Below, piece by piece: positions 19,390 through 31,859 of a stretch of 64,000 nucleotides of DNA. Position 1 is the first letter of the stretch; the number at the start of each line of letters is the position of its first letter. The DNA lies in assembly GCF_002234675.1 (NCBI RefSeq), contig NC_019876.2, positions 17,987,354 to 18,051,353 on the forward strand, given 5' to 3'. The notes beneath the pieces are model-generated. The model was given only the letters and a program-made list of their open reading frames with translations, was not told the DNA's origin and did no database searches. The DNA is from Oryzias latipes (Eukaryota; Chordata; Actinopteri; Beloniformes; Adrianichthyidae). A program made the translations under genes and the position numbers.

Positions 19390-20639
19390 TGGAAGCTCTC
19401 ACACAAATCAGCTGTTTGACTTTGACCAAGATGCTGCTGTCACACATGAAAGCAGCTTCTAAAAAGAAAACCTGACTTTTTTTTTTAAATATTGTTTTGA
19501 TATACTGAAGGAAAAAATGAATACTTTTATGATAACTCGGTCAAAAATCTGCAGCCCAAATTTGTATAAATTAGTATAAACATGTTTTATTCATGTATTC
19601 ATTTTTTACTACAACTTTAGCTTTAAAAGCAAAACATCTCTTTTGGATGTAAAAGATAAATCTTTTATTCAAGTGTACTTTTGGGAACTTTGTGATGGAA
19701 CTAATATTTTAAAATATAAAGATTATGCTGAAGGAAATCTGAATATTACAAAATAGTCATTGTCATTGTTATAAAAATAAATCTTCTATGAAGATCACAA
19801 CAATATTGTATATTTTTAAGTAAGTCAGAAACAGCAGATCCAGTTCTACAAAACAAATCTTTTACAATAAGCCACACATACATTTATTTATTCACTTAAT
19901 TAAATAAAACATCCTCACTTAAAACTACCAAATGTTTTCACGAACTTTTGTTTAATTCAGAAACTTTCATTCAGTTTTTTGTCAAACATGTAGTATTGTT
20001 GAAAAGTCATTGTATAGTATTTTTTAATCTTTTCAATTTACAAAATATATTTTGCTTTTAAGGAAAATATTATAGTGAAGAGTATTTTTTTATATAAATC
20101 ACAATATAGGCCTATCCAACTTTAAAAATTGGACTCCAGACCGTTTTCTTGCATATTTCTTTTTCATAAATTTCAGTGGTTTAAAAAATAAACAGATCTC
20201 TTTATGAAATGTATTAAATAATGGTTTGATTTTTAAGAATCTGCTCTTGTGAATTAAAATTATTAAATGCCAAATTAAATAATTTATCACTAGAAACCAC
20301 TCCAAATAATACAATGTATTTTTGGGACGGAATGAGAATAGAATAAGGAAACTTGGAACAGCACCAAAAAAAATTGTTTTTCTCCCCAAAACTATTAAAA
20401 TATATACATTAAAAAAAGATCAAGTGTTTCTATTTTGATATGATAAAAAGAACAATTTTTTTCTTGAAAAGCAAAAAGTACATGTAGTAGTTCTTTGGAT
20501 GGATGAACAGCATGAACAATTTTAAAATGTATTTCTAAATAAATTACATTCTAACAGTTTTTTTTTGTAGAAGCTGCTCTCAGCTGTGACAGCAACATCT
20601 TGGTCAAAGTCAAACAGCTGATTTGTGTGAGAGCTTCCA

Positions 20640-20938
20640 GCCGGGTGTGGTGGCGCGCGCCTGTAATCCAAGTTTCCTGGAGGCTGAGGCTGGAGGATGG
20701 TTGGAGCTCAGGAGCTCTGAGCTGCAGTGGACTATGCTGATCAGGTGTCTGCACTCAGTTTGGTATCGATATGGTCTTCCTGGGGGAGCCCGGGACAACC
20801 AGGTCGTCTAAGGATGGGTGAATCGGCCCAGGTCGGAAACGGAGCAGGTCAAAGCCCGCATGCCGCTCAATAGTGGGATCGCACCTGAGAGTAGATGCCG
20901 GAGCACAGCCTGAGTTTCTCATCCAGACCCAGTCTTTT
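20640..20938 (+). ncRNA. rn7sl: 7SL (SRP) RNA, copy 4
   Basis: Full-length, 299 nt, divergent partner of copy 3. It differs in the A-box region (GGCGCGCGCCTG instead of GGCGCGCACCTG) and near the 3' end (GATGCCGGAGC). Confidence 0.85.
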
Positions 20939-21960
20939 GTCACACTGACCTTTTGCCTCAGTAATCTGATGTGAACTCCAAACAGTGCTTGAAATGATAC
21001 AGCACCTTTACACTTCCTGTCTTCTCTTTTCATCCAAAAACATTGTTTCTTTAAGCTTATACACTGCCCCCTACTGGACAATAGAAGCAGTGACATCAAG
21101 CAAAAGCTCACCAAGATAAGTTTTGTTCATAATTTTTATTGATATAATTTCGACAATTTACAATAAAAAATGTTGATGTCTTTCCTTATTTTCTTCATGA
21201 ATATAGAAATTACTTTATTTATGTAACTGGTGGCATTAGTAATTTATTGCAAATGAACATGGTTCTGTAACCTAAGAACCTTTCTGAATAATTATGCCTA
21301 ACCAGAACACCAAGCGACGAAAATGGACTGTTTGTGACTATTATTATTCTATAGATTTGTTATTAATATGTATCCAAGCATTAATCCTGGGTCTAACTAT
21401 TCTGCTGAAAGACCCACTCTAGTGAAAATTGTGTTTTTAATATGTTATTGTGGCGTTTTTCCCCTGATGGGGGACACATTAAGAAAATTCAACTTAAAGT
21501 GGCATTTTTGTGTGTTTTCTTTTTTCAAATCATTGTGAATCAGAAAGCAGACAAAAAAATGCTGTTTGAAAAAGAGCATACTTGTTAATACACTGGGCGG
21601 CCACAAACTCCCTGCTCCGCCCCATTCTGTTGCAGACAAATAAATCCATGGACTTCTTTGTTTTCCTCGTCTGAGCTGGTATCTGTCTCAAAATTGGACG
21701 GCTGGGTAGCTCCTTGCCATTTATTTTGCACCGGTAATGTGACTTAGGCGTTGTGAGGGGCTGTAAGCTAGCGGGAGAGCATGTAAACAGAGAGCTCTCA
21801 TCAACATGGAGCGGAAGGGGGGCGAGGTTACTCCATGCCAAAGTTCCCGCCCACAACTCAGAGGTTAATTTCTAAGTGCTGAAGTGTAAAGGTGCTGTAT
21901 CATTTTAAGCACTGTTGGATTTAATGTCAGATTATTGTGATGAAAGGTTCAGAGTGTGAC

Positions 21961-22259
21961 AAAAGACTGGGTCGGGATGAGAAACTCAGGCTGTGCTCCA
22001 GCGTCTACTCTCAGGTGTGATCCCACTATTGAGCGGCACGCGGGCTTTGACCTGCTCCGTTTCCGACCTGGGCCGATTCGCCCATCCTTAGACGACCTGG
22101 TTGTCCCGGGCTCCCCCAGGAAGACCATATCGATACCAAACTGAGTGCAGAAACCTGATCAGCATAGTCCACTGCAGCTCAGAGCTCCTGAGCTCCAACC
22201 ATCCTCCAGCCTCAGCCTCCAGGAAACTTGGATTACAGGTGCGCGCCACCACACCCGGC
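21961..22259 (-). ncRNA. rn7sl: 7SL (SRP) RNA, copy 5
   Basis: Full-length, 299 nt, in unit 3. It carries a few substitutions in the S-domain, such as GGGCGAATCGG and CTGATCAGGTTTCTGC. The terminator is intact. Confidence 0.85.
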
Positions 22260-23512
22260 TGGAAGCTCTCACACAAATCAGCTGTTTGACTTTGACCAAG
22301 ATGCCGCTGTCACACATGAAAGCAGCTTCTACAAGGAAAACCTGACTTTTTTTTTTTAAATATTGTTTTGATATACTGAAGGAAAAAATGAATACTTTTA
22401 TGATAACTCGGTCAAAAATCTGCAGCCCAAATTTGTATAAATTAGTATAAACATGTTTTATTCATGTATTCATTTTTTACTACAACTTTAGCTTTAAAAG
22501 CAAAACATCTCTTTTGGATGTAAAAGATAAATCTTTTATTCAAGTGTACTTTTGGGAACTTTGTGATGGAACTAATATTTTAAAATATAAAGATTATGCT
22601 GAAGGAAATATGAATATTACAAAATAGTCATTGTCATTGTTATAAAAATAAATCTTCTATGAAGATCACAACAATATTGTATATTTTTAAGTAAGTCAGA
22701 AACAGCAGATCCAGTTCTACAAAACAAATCTTTTACAATAAGCCACACATACATTTATTTATTCACTTAATTAAATAAAACATCCTCACTTAAAACTACC
22801 AAATGTTTTCACGAACTTTTGTTTAATTCAGAAACTTTCATTCAGTTTTTTGTCAAACATGTAGTATTGTTGAAAAGTCATTGTATAGTATTTTTTAATC
22901 TTTTCAATTTACAAAATATATTTTGCTTTTAAGGAAAATATTATAGTGAAGAGTATTTTTTTATATAAATCACAATATAGGCCTATCCAACTTTAAAAAT
23001 TGGACTCCAGACCGTTTTCTTGCATATTTCTTTTTCATAAATTTCAGTGGTTTAAAAAATAAACAGATCTCTTTATGAAATGTATTAAATAATGGTTTGA
23101 TTTTTAAGAATCTGCTCTTGTGAATGAAAAATATTAAATGCCAAATTAAATAATTTATCACTAGAAACCACTCCAAATAATACAATGTATTTTTGGGACG
23201 GAATGAGAATAGAATAAGGAAACTTGGAACATCCCCAAAAAAATTTTTTTTCACCCCAAAACTATTAAAATATATACATTAAAAAAAGATCAAGTGTTTC
23301 TATTTTGATATGATCAAAAGAACAATTTTTTTCTTGAAAACCAAAATGTACATGTAGTAGTTCTTTGGATGGATAAACAGCATGAACGATTTTAAAATGT
23401 ATTTCTAAATAAATAACATTCTAACAGTTTTTTTTTTTTGTAGAAGCTGCTCTCAGGTGTGACAGCAACATCTTGGTCAAAGTCAAACAGCTGATTTGTG
23501 TGAGAGCTTCCA

Positions 23513-23811
23513 GCCGGGTGTGGTGGCGCGCACCTGTAATCCAAGTTTCCTGGAGGCTGAGGCTGGAGGATGGTTGGAGCTCAGGAGCTCTGAGCTGCAG
23601 TGGACTATGCTGATCAGGTGTCCGCACTCAGTTTGGTATCGATATGGTCTTCCTGGGGGAGCCCGGGACAACCAGGTCGTCTAAGGATGGGTGAATCGGC
23701 CCAGGTCGGAAACGGAGCAGGTCAAAGCCCGCGTGCCGCTCAATAGTGGGATCGCACCTGAGAGTAGACACTGGAGCACAGCCTGAGTTTCTCATCCAGA
23801 CTCAGTCTTTT
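23513..23811 (+). ncRNA. rn7sl: 7SL (SRP) RNA, copy 6
   Basis: Full-length, 299 nt, divergent partner of copy 5. Small differences lie near the 3' end (GTAGACACTGG, CAGACTCAGTC). The TTTT terminator is kept. Confidence 0.85.
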
Positions 23812-24832
23812 GTCACACTGACCTTTTGCCTCATTAATCTGATGTGAACTCCAAACAGTGCTTGAAATGATACAGCACCTTTACACTTCCTGTCTTCTCT
23901 TTTCATCCAAAAACATTATTTCTTTAAGCTTATACACTGCCCCCTGCTGGACAATAGAAGCAGTGAAATCAAGCAAAAGCTCACCAAGATAAGTTTTGTT
24001 CATAATTTTTATTGATATAATTTCGACAATTTACAATAAAAAATGTTGATGTCTTTCCTTATTTTCTTCATGAATGTAGAAATTACTTTATTTATGTAAC
24101 TGGTGGTATTAGTAATTTATTGCAAATGAACATGGTTCTGTAACCTAAGAACCTTTCTGAATAATTATGCCTAACCAGAACACCAAGCGACGAAAATGGA
24201 CTATTTGTGACTATTATTATTCTATAGATTTGTTATTAATATGTATCCAAGCATTAATCCTGGATTTAACTATTCTGCTGAAAGACCTACTCTAGTGAAA
24301 ATTGTGTTTTTAATATGTTCTTGTGGCGTTTTTCCCCTGATGGGGGACACATTAAGAAAATTCAACTTAAAGTGGCATTTTTGTGTGTTTTCTTTTTTCA
24401 AATTATTGTGAATCAGAAAGCAGACAAAAAAATGCGTTTGAAAAAGAGCAGACTTGTTAATACACTGGGCGGCCACAAACTCCCTGCTCCGCCCCATTCT
24501 GTTGCAGACAAATAAATCCATGGACTTCTTTGTTTTCCTCGTCTGAGCTGGTATCTGTCTCAAAATTGGACGGCTGGGTAGCTCCTTGCAATTTTTTTTG
24601 CACCGGTAATGTGACTTAGGCGTTGTGAGGGGCTGTAAGCTAGCGGGAGAGCATGTAAACAGAGAGCTCTCATCAACATGGAGCGGAAGGGGGGCGAGGT
24701 TACTCCATGCCAAAGTTCTCGCCCACAACTCAGAAATTAATTTCTAAGTGCTGAAGTGTAAAGGTGCTGTATCATTTTAAGCACTGTTGGATTTAATGTC
24801 AGATTATTGTGATGAAAGGTCCAGAGTGTGAC

Positions 24833-25131
24833 AAAAGACTGGGTCGGGATGAGAAACTCAGGCTGTGCTCCAGCGTCTACTCTCAGGTGCGATCCCACTA
24901 TTGAGCGGCATGCGGGCTTTGACCTGCTCCGTTTCCGACCTGGGCCGATTCACCCATCCTTAGACGACCTGGTTGTCCCGGGCTCCCCCAGGAAGACCAT
25001 ATCGATACCAAACTGAGTGCGGACACCTGATCAGCATAGTCCACTGCAGCTCAGAGCTCTTGAACTCCAACCATCCTCCAGCCTCAGCCTCCAGGAAACT
25101 TGGATTACAGGTGCGCGCCACCACACCCGGC
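24833..25131 (-). ncRNA. rn7sl: 7SL (SRP) RNA, copy 7
   Basis: Full-length, 299 nt, in the truncated fourth unit. The Alu-domain stem has GGAGTTCAAGAGCT instead of GGAGCTCAGGAGCT. Its upstream flank is cut after about 25 bp at 25157, where unrelated sequence begins, so its promoter is probably incomplete. Confidence 0.8.
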
Positions 25132-25172
25132 TGGAAGCTCTCACACAAATCAGCTGTTTTTGTAAACAGCAA

Positions 25173-25782
25173 TGTGAGGACTTCAGGCCAATGACAGAAA
25201 AATACAACGAAACCATAGAGTACATAGCCAAAGTCCAAGATATAAACAAATCCCTTTTGGAGGATCGCACAAATCTGGAAATCATGAAACAACAATTACA
25301 AGGACTGTCCACAGAATAAATACAATTGAAGTAATTGAAGAAGCAAAATTTTAACCTCACTCAAGATCTGGAAAAAACAAATTCAGACATTCTGGGAAGA
25401 AAAACACCTGGAGGTCAAATATGCTGCAGCAAAAAAAGAGCATGAAGCACTTCTGGCTGAAAATGCAGTTCAAAAAGCTAAAGCCTCAAAGTCTGCACAA
25501 CAACCACAAAACGTTGCTTCGAGGCGCCCTCTTCAGACTCCAGCCAGGGCTGCTCAAGGAGAGGTTCCTGCTCTAAACCAACCAAGTCAGCCGGGGTTGG
25601 AGGAACCTTCTGCAATCACAGAAAGAACTAGCAGGTTCCAACGACATAGAGCTGCACTTGCACATTATCAGGGTGCCCCTCAAAAAGGGTTTCTGGTTCC
25701 CAGCAGGTCTAGGACCTTTGATAAGCAGAACTTAGGCAGCTTTGATTTTAAAAAAAAATATTGTAAATTATATTTATGGTAA
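25173..25782 (+). pseudogene. Broken coiled-coil protein fragment
   Basis: Directly after the array, a plus-strand frame reads a Lys/Glu-rich helical segment (ending in KQQLQGLSTE at 25319). Coding-like sequence resumes in another frame at about 25407 (LEVKYAAAKKEHEALLAENA) and runs to a stop at 25780-25782 after a Gln/Pro/Ser-rich tail. At least one frameshift or a deletion separates the two parts. A-rich sequence with AATAAA motifs follows, so a processed pseudogene or an element-encoded protein is possible. The family is not recognised. Confidence 0.4.
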
Positions 25783-26125
25783 ATAAAAATAAAATAAAAA
25801 TTAGATATATAAACATTATAAAAGATTAATTGTATATATTACTTAAATCTATATTACTTAATCTTAAATGATATGATAATAATGATATAATAATAATAAT
25901 AATAAAAAAATAATAAAAACAATAATAAAAACTATGTAATAACAGCTTAATTATACTATTAAAATTCGACTAATAATAAATTAACCTTTTTTTTTTAAAT
26001 CAGTCACCAAAATGTATAGATACTTAACCAAATTAAAGCCAGCAGTCCTGTGGGTTTTCTCCAAGTACTTCGATTTCCCCACAGTAAGTGTTAGTGATTG
26101 GCTAGTGACTGATAAATATCCCCTC
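25783..26125. other. AT-rich low-complexity DNA
   Basis: ATA/AAT-rich simple sequence with no genes; probably the tail of the preceding pseudogene or element. Confidence 0.6.
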
Positions 26126-26129
26126 CCTG

Positions 26130-26260
26130 AATCGCCACCTTATCGTGGTGGAGGGGTTTGCGTGCCTGAATGATGCCAGGAGCCGGGTGGTGTTCCACCT
26201 CAAACTGGTCCTGGGAGACGGGCCAGACTAAGGGCGATTCAAACAAAAACCTTTTCATTA
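26130..26260 (+). mobile_element. Retroelement fragment (dispersed fish repeat)
   Basis: The phrase CGCCACCTTATCGTGGTGGAGGGGTTTG, continuing into a motif mentioning CTGGTCCTGGGAGACGGGCC, resembles the conserved 5' region of a repeat family widespread in fish genomes, which I associate with non-LTR retroelements. The class is uncertain. Confidence 0.35.
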
Positions 26261-26699
26261 CTAGAACCACTTACTCCCAATAAGTGTTACCAGTGCCCCA
26301 CCCTGGACCCAGACTAGTTAATTCTTGTCTGGTGGCTTTTAATTGCTCAGGGGCAGTGGACAGCAAGCATGTTGTCCTGAAGTCCCCCCAAAGAAAAAGA
26401 ACTTTTTCTGTAGTTCCTCACGGTGCTTTGGTTGCTTGTTTGTGATAGATGTTGGGGCAGGACGAGTGACAGTGGGACACTGGCTTTATCCACCTTTGGT
26501 TAGAAGCTTCGCATGGGATCTCTCAATCGTCTGTCTCCAATGAGTCCCCAATCCCCAGAGAAAAAACAAAGAACTCTTTCACTGTGTTTTGGTGGCAGAT
26601 GAGGCCTTACCACTGCAGAGAAACCTGATGCATTCATTCCCTGAGCGCCATCTTTCCAGCTAAAGGTGCATCTTTAACCATGACCTATCCCCAACCCGG

Positions 26700-27720
26700 C
26701 TGATTAGAGAGCTACACCATGGAGAGTGAAACCATGGAGCGAGAGTCGGAGCAGCAGATCCTGGAGGCAGTTTGGGAGAAGGGAGGAGAAAGGGCGACAT
26801 CAACTCCCTGATGGATCGAGCACCCACCGTCATCTGCAGCCTGGCCCTGCCCGACGCCAGCGCCAGACCATCCGGACCAGTCTGTGATGACAGTGCGCAG
26901 CCCAGCTGAACTTTCACGACGTAATGGCTCAACACCGCTGGAACCACACCTGGCTCAGGTCAACCTGGCGACCGGCCATGAGGGCTGCAGTCCCAAGGAG
27001 ACTTGTCACACACCCAGGCCTGGCGTTAGAGGGAGCTACACTCCTGGAACTGCTGGACCTCCCACCTGCGGAGCTGCGAGACCTGTCAGCGCGGACAGCA
27101 GAGCTTCGCTTTGGGGAGCAGGGTTCGACGTAACGGATCCGACAGCAGCTGGAGTCTCACCACCGTAGTGACGACGACGAGCGCCTGGGATACCTGGGGG
27201 CCTACGCTGCTGATGTGCAGCTCTTCGCTCGGAGAGAGTCTGCTCCCCCATGGTGACGTGTACCCTGATGGTGGTGCTTCCACGGAGGCGGGGACTGATT
27301 CTCCTGGCTGGGCACATACTCGCATGGGACTTTGTCAGTGACGGATGTGCTTACCTAGCTAGTTGGGAGGAAGACTGTACACGGTGGTGGTTGGAACCCA
27401 GGATTGTGCAAAGGAGTTTTCAGCCAGTGTGTCCATGTGTTTTGCTGTTGTGTTGTTCAGTTCTGCAGTAATGTGAGGGTTGTGGGGACACCAACCCTCT
27501 TAGGTGGGGGCAGTGTAGCGACCTGGGGGTTAGCCCCGCCTTGAGCCCCTAAGGCTAATGGGAAATGGGGAGTTTTGGGATGAAACCTTGAGTCAGAGGG
27601 TTGTGAACCGAAGTGACATCCATGTTGTAGGGGCTGTGTGTCCATGATGGAATAAACAGACTTGTTGCTCAAAAGCGGATCTTGCCTCTCTCACTGTTTT
27701 ATTCCTCCCTAAATCTGTCT
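26700..27720 (+). mobile_element. 3' portion of an LTR retrotransposon with candidate 3' LTR
   Basis: A purine-rich tract (GGTGGGGGCAG, about 27504-27514) immediately precedes TGTAGCGACCTGGGG at 27515, as expected for a polypurine tract and LTR start. An AATAAA lies inside (27650-27655) and the LTR probably ends near 27700-27760. The upstream 800 bp has short protein-like stretches in several frames but no intact gag or pol motif. A matching 5' LTR is not in the window, so the call rests on the PPT/LTR junction. Confidence 0.4.
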
Positions 27721-28240
27721 GGAATTGTGCAGTATATGGGGCATGGACAGCTCTCTAAAGAAACTGCTACAACATTCACACGAGCAGATTGGCTTTTGCT
27801 ACCCCACGTAAGTGACAGACTCTGAGTCATTTGGTAGCCGATGAGCTACTGAATGTTGGGGATGGCCCGCCTCCTCTCCCCTCGCCTCCTCTCCCCTTGG
27901 CCAACATGTCACTGAATTTACGTGTTAAGGTTTTAGAATCTCAGCCCAGAAAACAAATTGGCACCTCAGAAACATATTTGCGCTTTAGGTTAGAGCTTTT
28001 GGTTGCAAATAATGGGTTTTGATTCTTAATTTATGCAATTTGAATTGCAGTTTTATGGTTTTATGCACGGTTTTATTGTTTTGATCTGCAATATATTAGG
28101 CGCTGATTTGACGCCATACGCACATCACCACACCAGGCAGTAAGCTCCCACACAAATCAGCTGTTTGACTTTGACCAAGATGCTGCTGTCACATATGAGA
28201 GCAGCTTTTACAAAGAAAACCGGGTAGTTTTAGTTTTTTA

Positions 28241-28491
28241 GGCTGGAGGATGGTTGGAGCTCAGGAGCTCTGAGCTGCAGTGGACTATGCTGATCAGGTG
28301 TCCGCACTCAGTTTGGTATCGATATGGTCTTCCTGGGGGAGCCCGGGACAACCAGGTCGTCTAAGGAGGGGTGAATCGGCATAGGTCGGAAACGGAGCAA
28401 GTCAAAGCCTGTGTGCCGCTCAATAGTGGGATCACACCTGGGAGTAGACGGTGAAGCACAGCCTGAGTTACTTGTCCAGACCCAGTCTTTT
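28241..28491 (+). pseudogene. 5'-truncated 7SL RNA pseudogene
   Basis: Begins at GGCTGGAGGATGG, about 48 nt into 7SL, and continues to CCCAGTCTTTT. The A box is missing and the S-domain is mutated (GGCATAGGTCGGAAACGGAGCAAG), so it should be inactive. Confidence 0.8.
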
Positions 28492-28603
28492 GTCACACTT
28501 TAAATAGAAATCTAAAAACAAGCTCCAATAGTGTTTAACTATGTTGCAGCATCTTTACACTTTGTCCTCTCTTTTTATGAAAAAACATTGTTTGTTGCTC
28601 CTA

Positions 28604-28607
28604 CCCC

Positions 28608-28638
<31 letters not shown>

Positions 28639-28649
28639 ACACACACACA
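28604..28649. repeat. Poly(C)-(CA)n compound microsatellite
   Basis: About 21 C followed by about 12 CA units. Confidence 0.95.
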
Positions 28650-28998
28650 ATTGAAGCATTGACATCAAATAAAAACAGAATGGGAAAAAATCTGCTTTTT
28701 TTATTTGCACAAATATACTGTCGACCTTTATGATGAAAATACCGATATCTTAGGCATTTCTTCATTTGGTGCAACATCTAAACAGTGTCTTTTCTCTTCA
28801 TGAAAAAACGTGATGTTCCTACGTCGCCCCCTAGTGGACAATAGCATAAATGACGGCTAAAAAGTTGGCTCTGTAACTTCAACAGGTAAAATATGGAGCT
28901 GGTTTTTCCCTGCCATGCAACCACGCGCTCTTTTTAAAGGAAAATATTACAGCAAAAAACAGCCAAGGAGACAAATAAACAGCATACATGTCTTATTA

Positions 28999-29400
28999 TT
29001 AGCCTGTTAGTTCCCAAACGGACCTGGATGTGAAACAAGTGTTTAATTGTACACCTCGTTTGTAATGAATTTTGGTAGACCGATGCGTCGCATGATGGGC
29101 TTTACTCGTCAGCGGACGGGTTTTAGAGCGCGCGCGCTCCTTCAACACTAATCTCTGAAGAATTCCTGCTAACTTTACAGACATGTTTCCACTCGCAGCC
29201 TGCGGTAAAGCCTGCAGAAGCTCCAGCAGGCAGGGACACCGGGGAACTGCGGGGTCATGAAGGGCTCCGTCGGGAAGTAGGGTGCGGGGTCGGCGGAAAG
29301 CTTGTTAGCATTTCCGAGCACGCCGGCGCACAATCGGTTGTATTTTATCTGTGCATGTTGTGCCACGACGCGTCCGTTAGGTGACACAAAACGGCCGGAA
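28999..29400 (-). other. GC-rich island with small minus-strand frames
   Basis: CpG content is clearly higher than in the AT-rich surroundings, including a GCGCGCGC run at about 29129. On the minus strand a frame at 29387-29175 (70 residues) overlaps a second ATG frame at 29184-28999 (61 residues, beginning MSVKLAGILQRLVLKER). It may be the promoter and first exon of an unrecognised gene or an old CpG island. No product is assigned. Confidence 0.25.
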
Positions 29401-30800
29401 TCCCTCGTAAGTTATGCTGGTCAGCCCCTGAAATAGTGGCGGATGTTTACCCTCATCGTCCTTGGAGAAGTCAGACACGCCGCAAAAATTCACCAGCTGC
29501 CTCACCCCTTGCCATGTCCTTCCGCGCATTCCACAAGCTGCTGGTACAATAAAATAGAGCCGCTACCTAAACTGCTTTTTTAAATGAACATTACATTTTT
29601 TGTGGCTACTTATTTTTTTATTTTATTTTAGAATGACCAAAACAGAAAGTTCAGTAATAATGTAGTAGTGATGTACGGTCTAAAGCAGAACAAAATTTCA
29701 CAACATTTTTTTAAATTAACAATGAAAGCAGTATATTCAGCCTAATCTAGTAATGCCTTTGATGCAAAATACTATTTTTTAAATCAATGTCAAGCATTGT
29801 AATGCTTTATTAAAACATGCACCTGATGTTGAATAAACCTACGAAGAAAGAAACATGATTAACCTCATTATCACATTACATTTAATTTTGAAAGGTGTTG
29901 CAATCTGATTTTCCCTCACGAAGTAAGTCAGCAGAAATGTTTCCTTTACCAGAGGTTTGAGGCACTAACTTCACTACAGAAAATGTTGCAAAGAAAGCAT
30001 GAATCACTATGTGGGCATGGTTAAAGTCAGAAAAACAAAGAAATGTTCAAATTGTTGGCTTGGTTTGGTGGTCACTTTACAATTAAAGTTTGTGCCATGT
30101 CATGACTGCGTCATCAAAGACTGCTGATTGGCAACAAACATTTATCCATACAACTCTGACAATCAGTAACCTCCAAAAAAGTCTGTTTTGGAGCCCTGAG
30201 GGCCCAGAAAAATCATCCCCCAACCTATGCATATCTTGCATATCTTGTTTTTAATATTAACAGACTCATCTATGGTTGATCTGCACTAATCTGCCATGCA
30301 AAAAAGGAAGAAAAACTCAGGCAATGAATTATGATCAGTTATTGAAAACATGAGCAAACATAGCTCTGTAATACTGTAAGTATTACAGAATACATTAAGA
30401 CTGTATACCATAATTAACTGGACTATAAACCAGGTTGGTGAATGCTATTACTTTTATTTAGTAACTTTCATACATTTTTAATTCTAAAAGTTGACATTAT
30501 CTCAATATAGTAAACAGTCCATTTTCTGCCAAAATGATTGTAAACAAGAGGATAGTTATTTTCATATAATTTGTTTCAAAATAACATTTTAAGGTCTAGA
30601 TAATTTCTGAGAAACATTTTTATTTTTTGTATCTCTACAAAGCCGATACATTGAAACCATTACTCCCCATTTTTGGGTAGTTTGTTTGTTACCAAGTACT
30701 AGAAGTATTTACTCACCCATCCAAATGATCAGAATCAGGTGTCCTTATCACTTGGCCTGGCCACATGTGTATAAAATCAAGCACTCAGTCATGCAGACTG

Positions 30801-30899
<99 letters not shown>

Positions 30900-31850
30900 C
30901 ACCCTATGGGAATGAGATTAAGCCACCCTCTATTTTGCTCCTTATGTTACTTTTCACACAATTTACAAAAGTATAAACAAAAAGTGTCTGAAATGTCCCT
31001 GACTGACAGCCATGTTTAGTAATAAACATACAGTACTGGCTGCTTACTGTAATTATATCCATATTTACGTCATAACATATTATTAGAAAGTGCATGAAGG
31101 GGGGTGTTAAAGACTGAGATCATAATGTGTAATAGGCTAGTAAGCGTAAAACTAAAAAAGGAAATCTATGTTTGGTGAGATATTTCTTTGCTGTAACAAT
31201 GTTTATTGGAATAAATTTTATTGTTGGAAAGCCTTTTTTCCTTTTTGATGCCTTCATTATTTTTAAAATTTTTAACATCTCGTATTTTTTAGTCAAATTG
31301 GTGCTTTTGTAACCCTCTTTTCCAATTAAAACCGAAGGTAATTATAAATAACATTTTTTCTGGTAATACATTTTTTAGAAAAACCTTTAAATCTAAATGT
31401 ATTTTATGTTTAACTATCTTTTAAAAGAATTCCACTCAGAACTGGGATAAAAAGTGATTTTCTTGGACCGATATCGCATCTTCTGCGGGAGTTTTGCATG
31501 AATGACAAGAAGAAAAAAAAAACATGGTTGTTGGAAAGGTGTTCCGGTCTGTTGGGGGGAATGAGCCACTGCAGACTGAAAAAAGAAATAACAAAAAAAA
31601 AACTCCTCGCCTGTGTTTAGGAACGACCGGATATGAGATACTATCGTCAAAATAAAAGCAAAAACAAATCATATTTGATGGAACAATTTTAAAAGCACTA
31701 TTGTGGTCGCAAAATGCAAAGAAAGGCTCTCAAAAAAGGCGAGTAAAACCTTTTAAATAAAATTTAAATAAAGTTAAACTCCAAATAATCCTTCTAAGAA
31801 ACTGTGTTGAATGTTCTGACACACAGTCAATGCCTGAAGGCAGACTATTT
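29400..31850. other. AT-rich intergenic DNA, no gene seen
   Basis: Apart from the (TA)n microsatellite near 30.85 kb, I see no genes, no clear transposon ends and no RNA genes. Confidence 0.5.
30805..30898. repeat. (TA)n microsatellite
   Basis: About 47 uninterrupted TA dinucleotides, a likely cruciform-forming and length-variable tract. Confidence 0.97.
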
Positions 31851-31859
31851 TGAAGTGCT

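Larger units (their letters stand above)
15706..25160. repeat. 2.87-kb tandem array (3.3 units) carrying inverted 7SL RNA pairs
   Basis: Units begin at about 15706, 18575, 21443 and 24316 with TTGTGGCGTTTTTCCCCTGA; the fourth is cut at about 25160. Corresponding 7SL 5' ends are spaced 2869, 2870 and 2872 bp apart, and units differ at only scattered positions, so the amplification is recent or homogenised. Each complete unit has, in order, about 0.5 kb of unique-looking sequence, a minus-strand 7SL gene, a 1.25-kb AT-rich spacer, a plus-strand 7SL gene, and about 0.5 kb of AT-rich flank. A 300-bp minus-strand frame in each unit (for example 16117-15791) is probably non-coding. Confidence 0.92.
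28118..28870. repeat. Diverged, rearranged copy of the 7SL unit
   Basis: At 28118-28222 the beginning of a minus-strand 7SL (CACCACACCAGG) joins its promoter flank. After a short AT stretch a 5'-truncated plus-strand 7SL follows. Past its terminator, unit-flank sequence (CATTGTTTGTTGCTCCTAC, then CGCCCCCTAGTGGACAATAG) appears twice in diverged form. This is an older remnant of the arrangement seen at 15.7-25.2 kb. Confidence 0.65.

Noticed and set aside
16222-25131. Repeated frames of 60-119 codons over the 7SL copies
   Set aside because: These are the structured RNA sequence read as protein. Both strands are open and the similarity is to 7SL RNA.
16222-25131. Alu-like SINE interpretation of the 7SL-related copies
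   Set aside because: Alu elements lack the S-domain and end in poly(A). These copies keep the complete 299 nt and a T-run terminator.
30686-31019. Plus-strand frames with long Tyr-Ile runs
   Set aside because: They are the (TA)n microsatellite translated.
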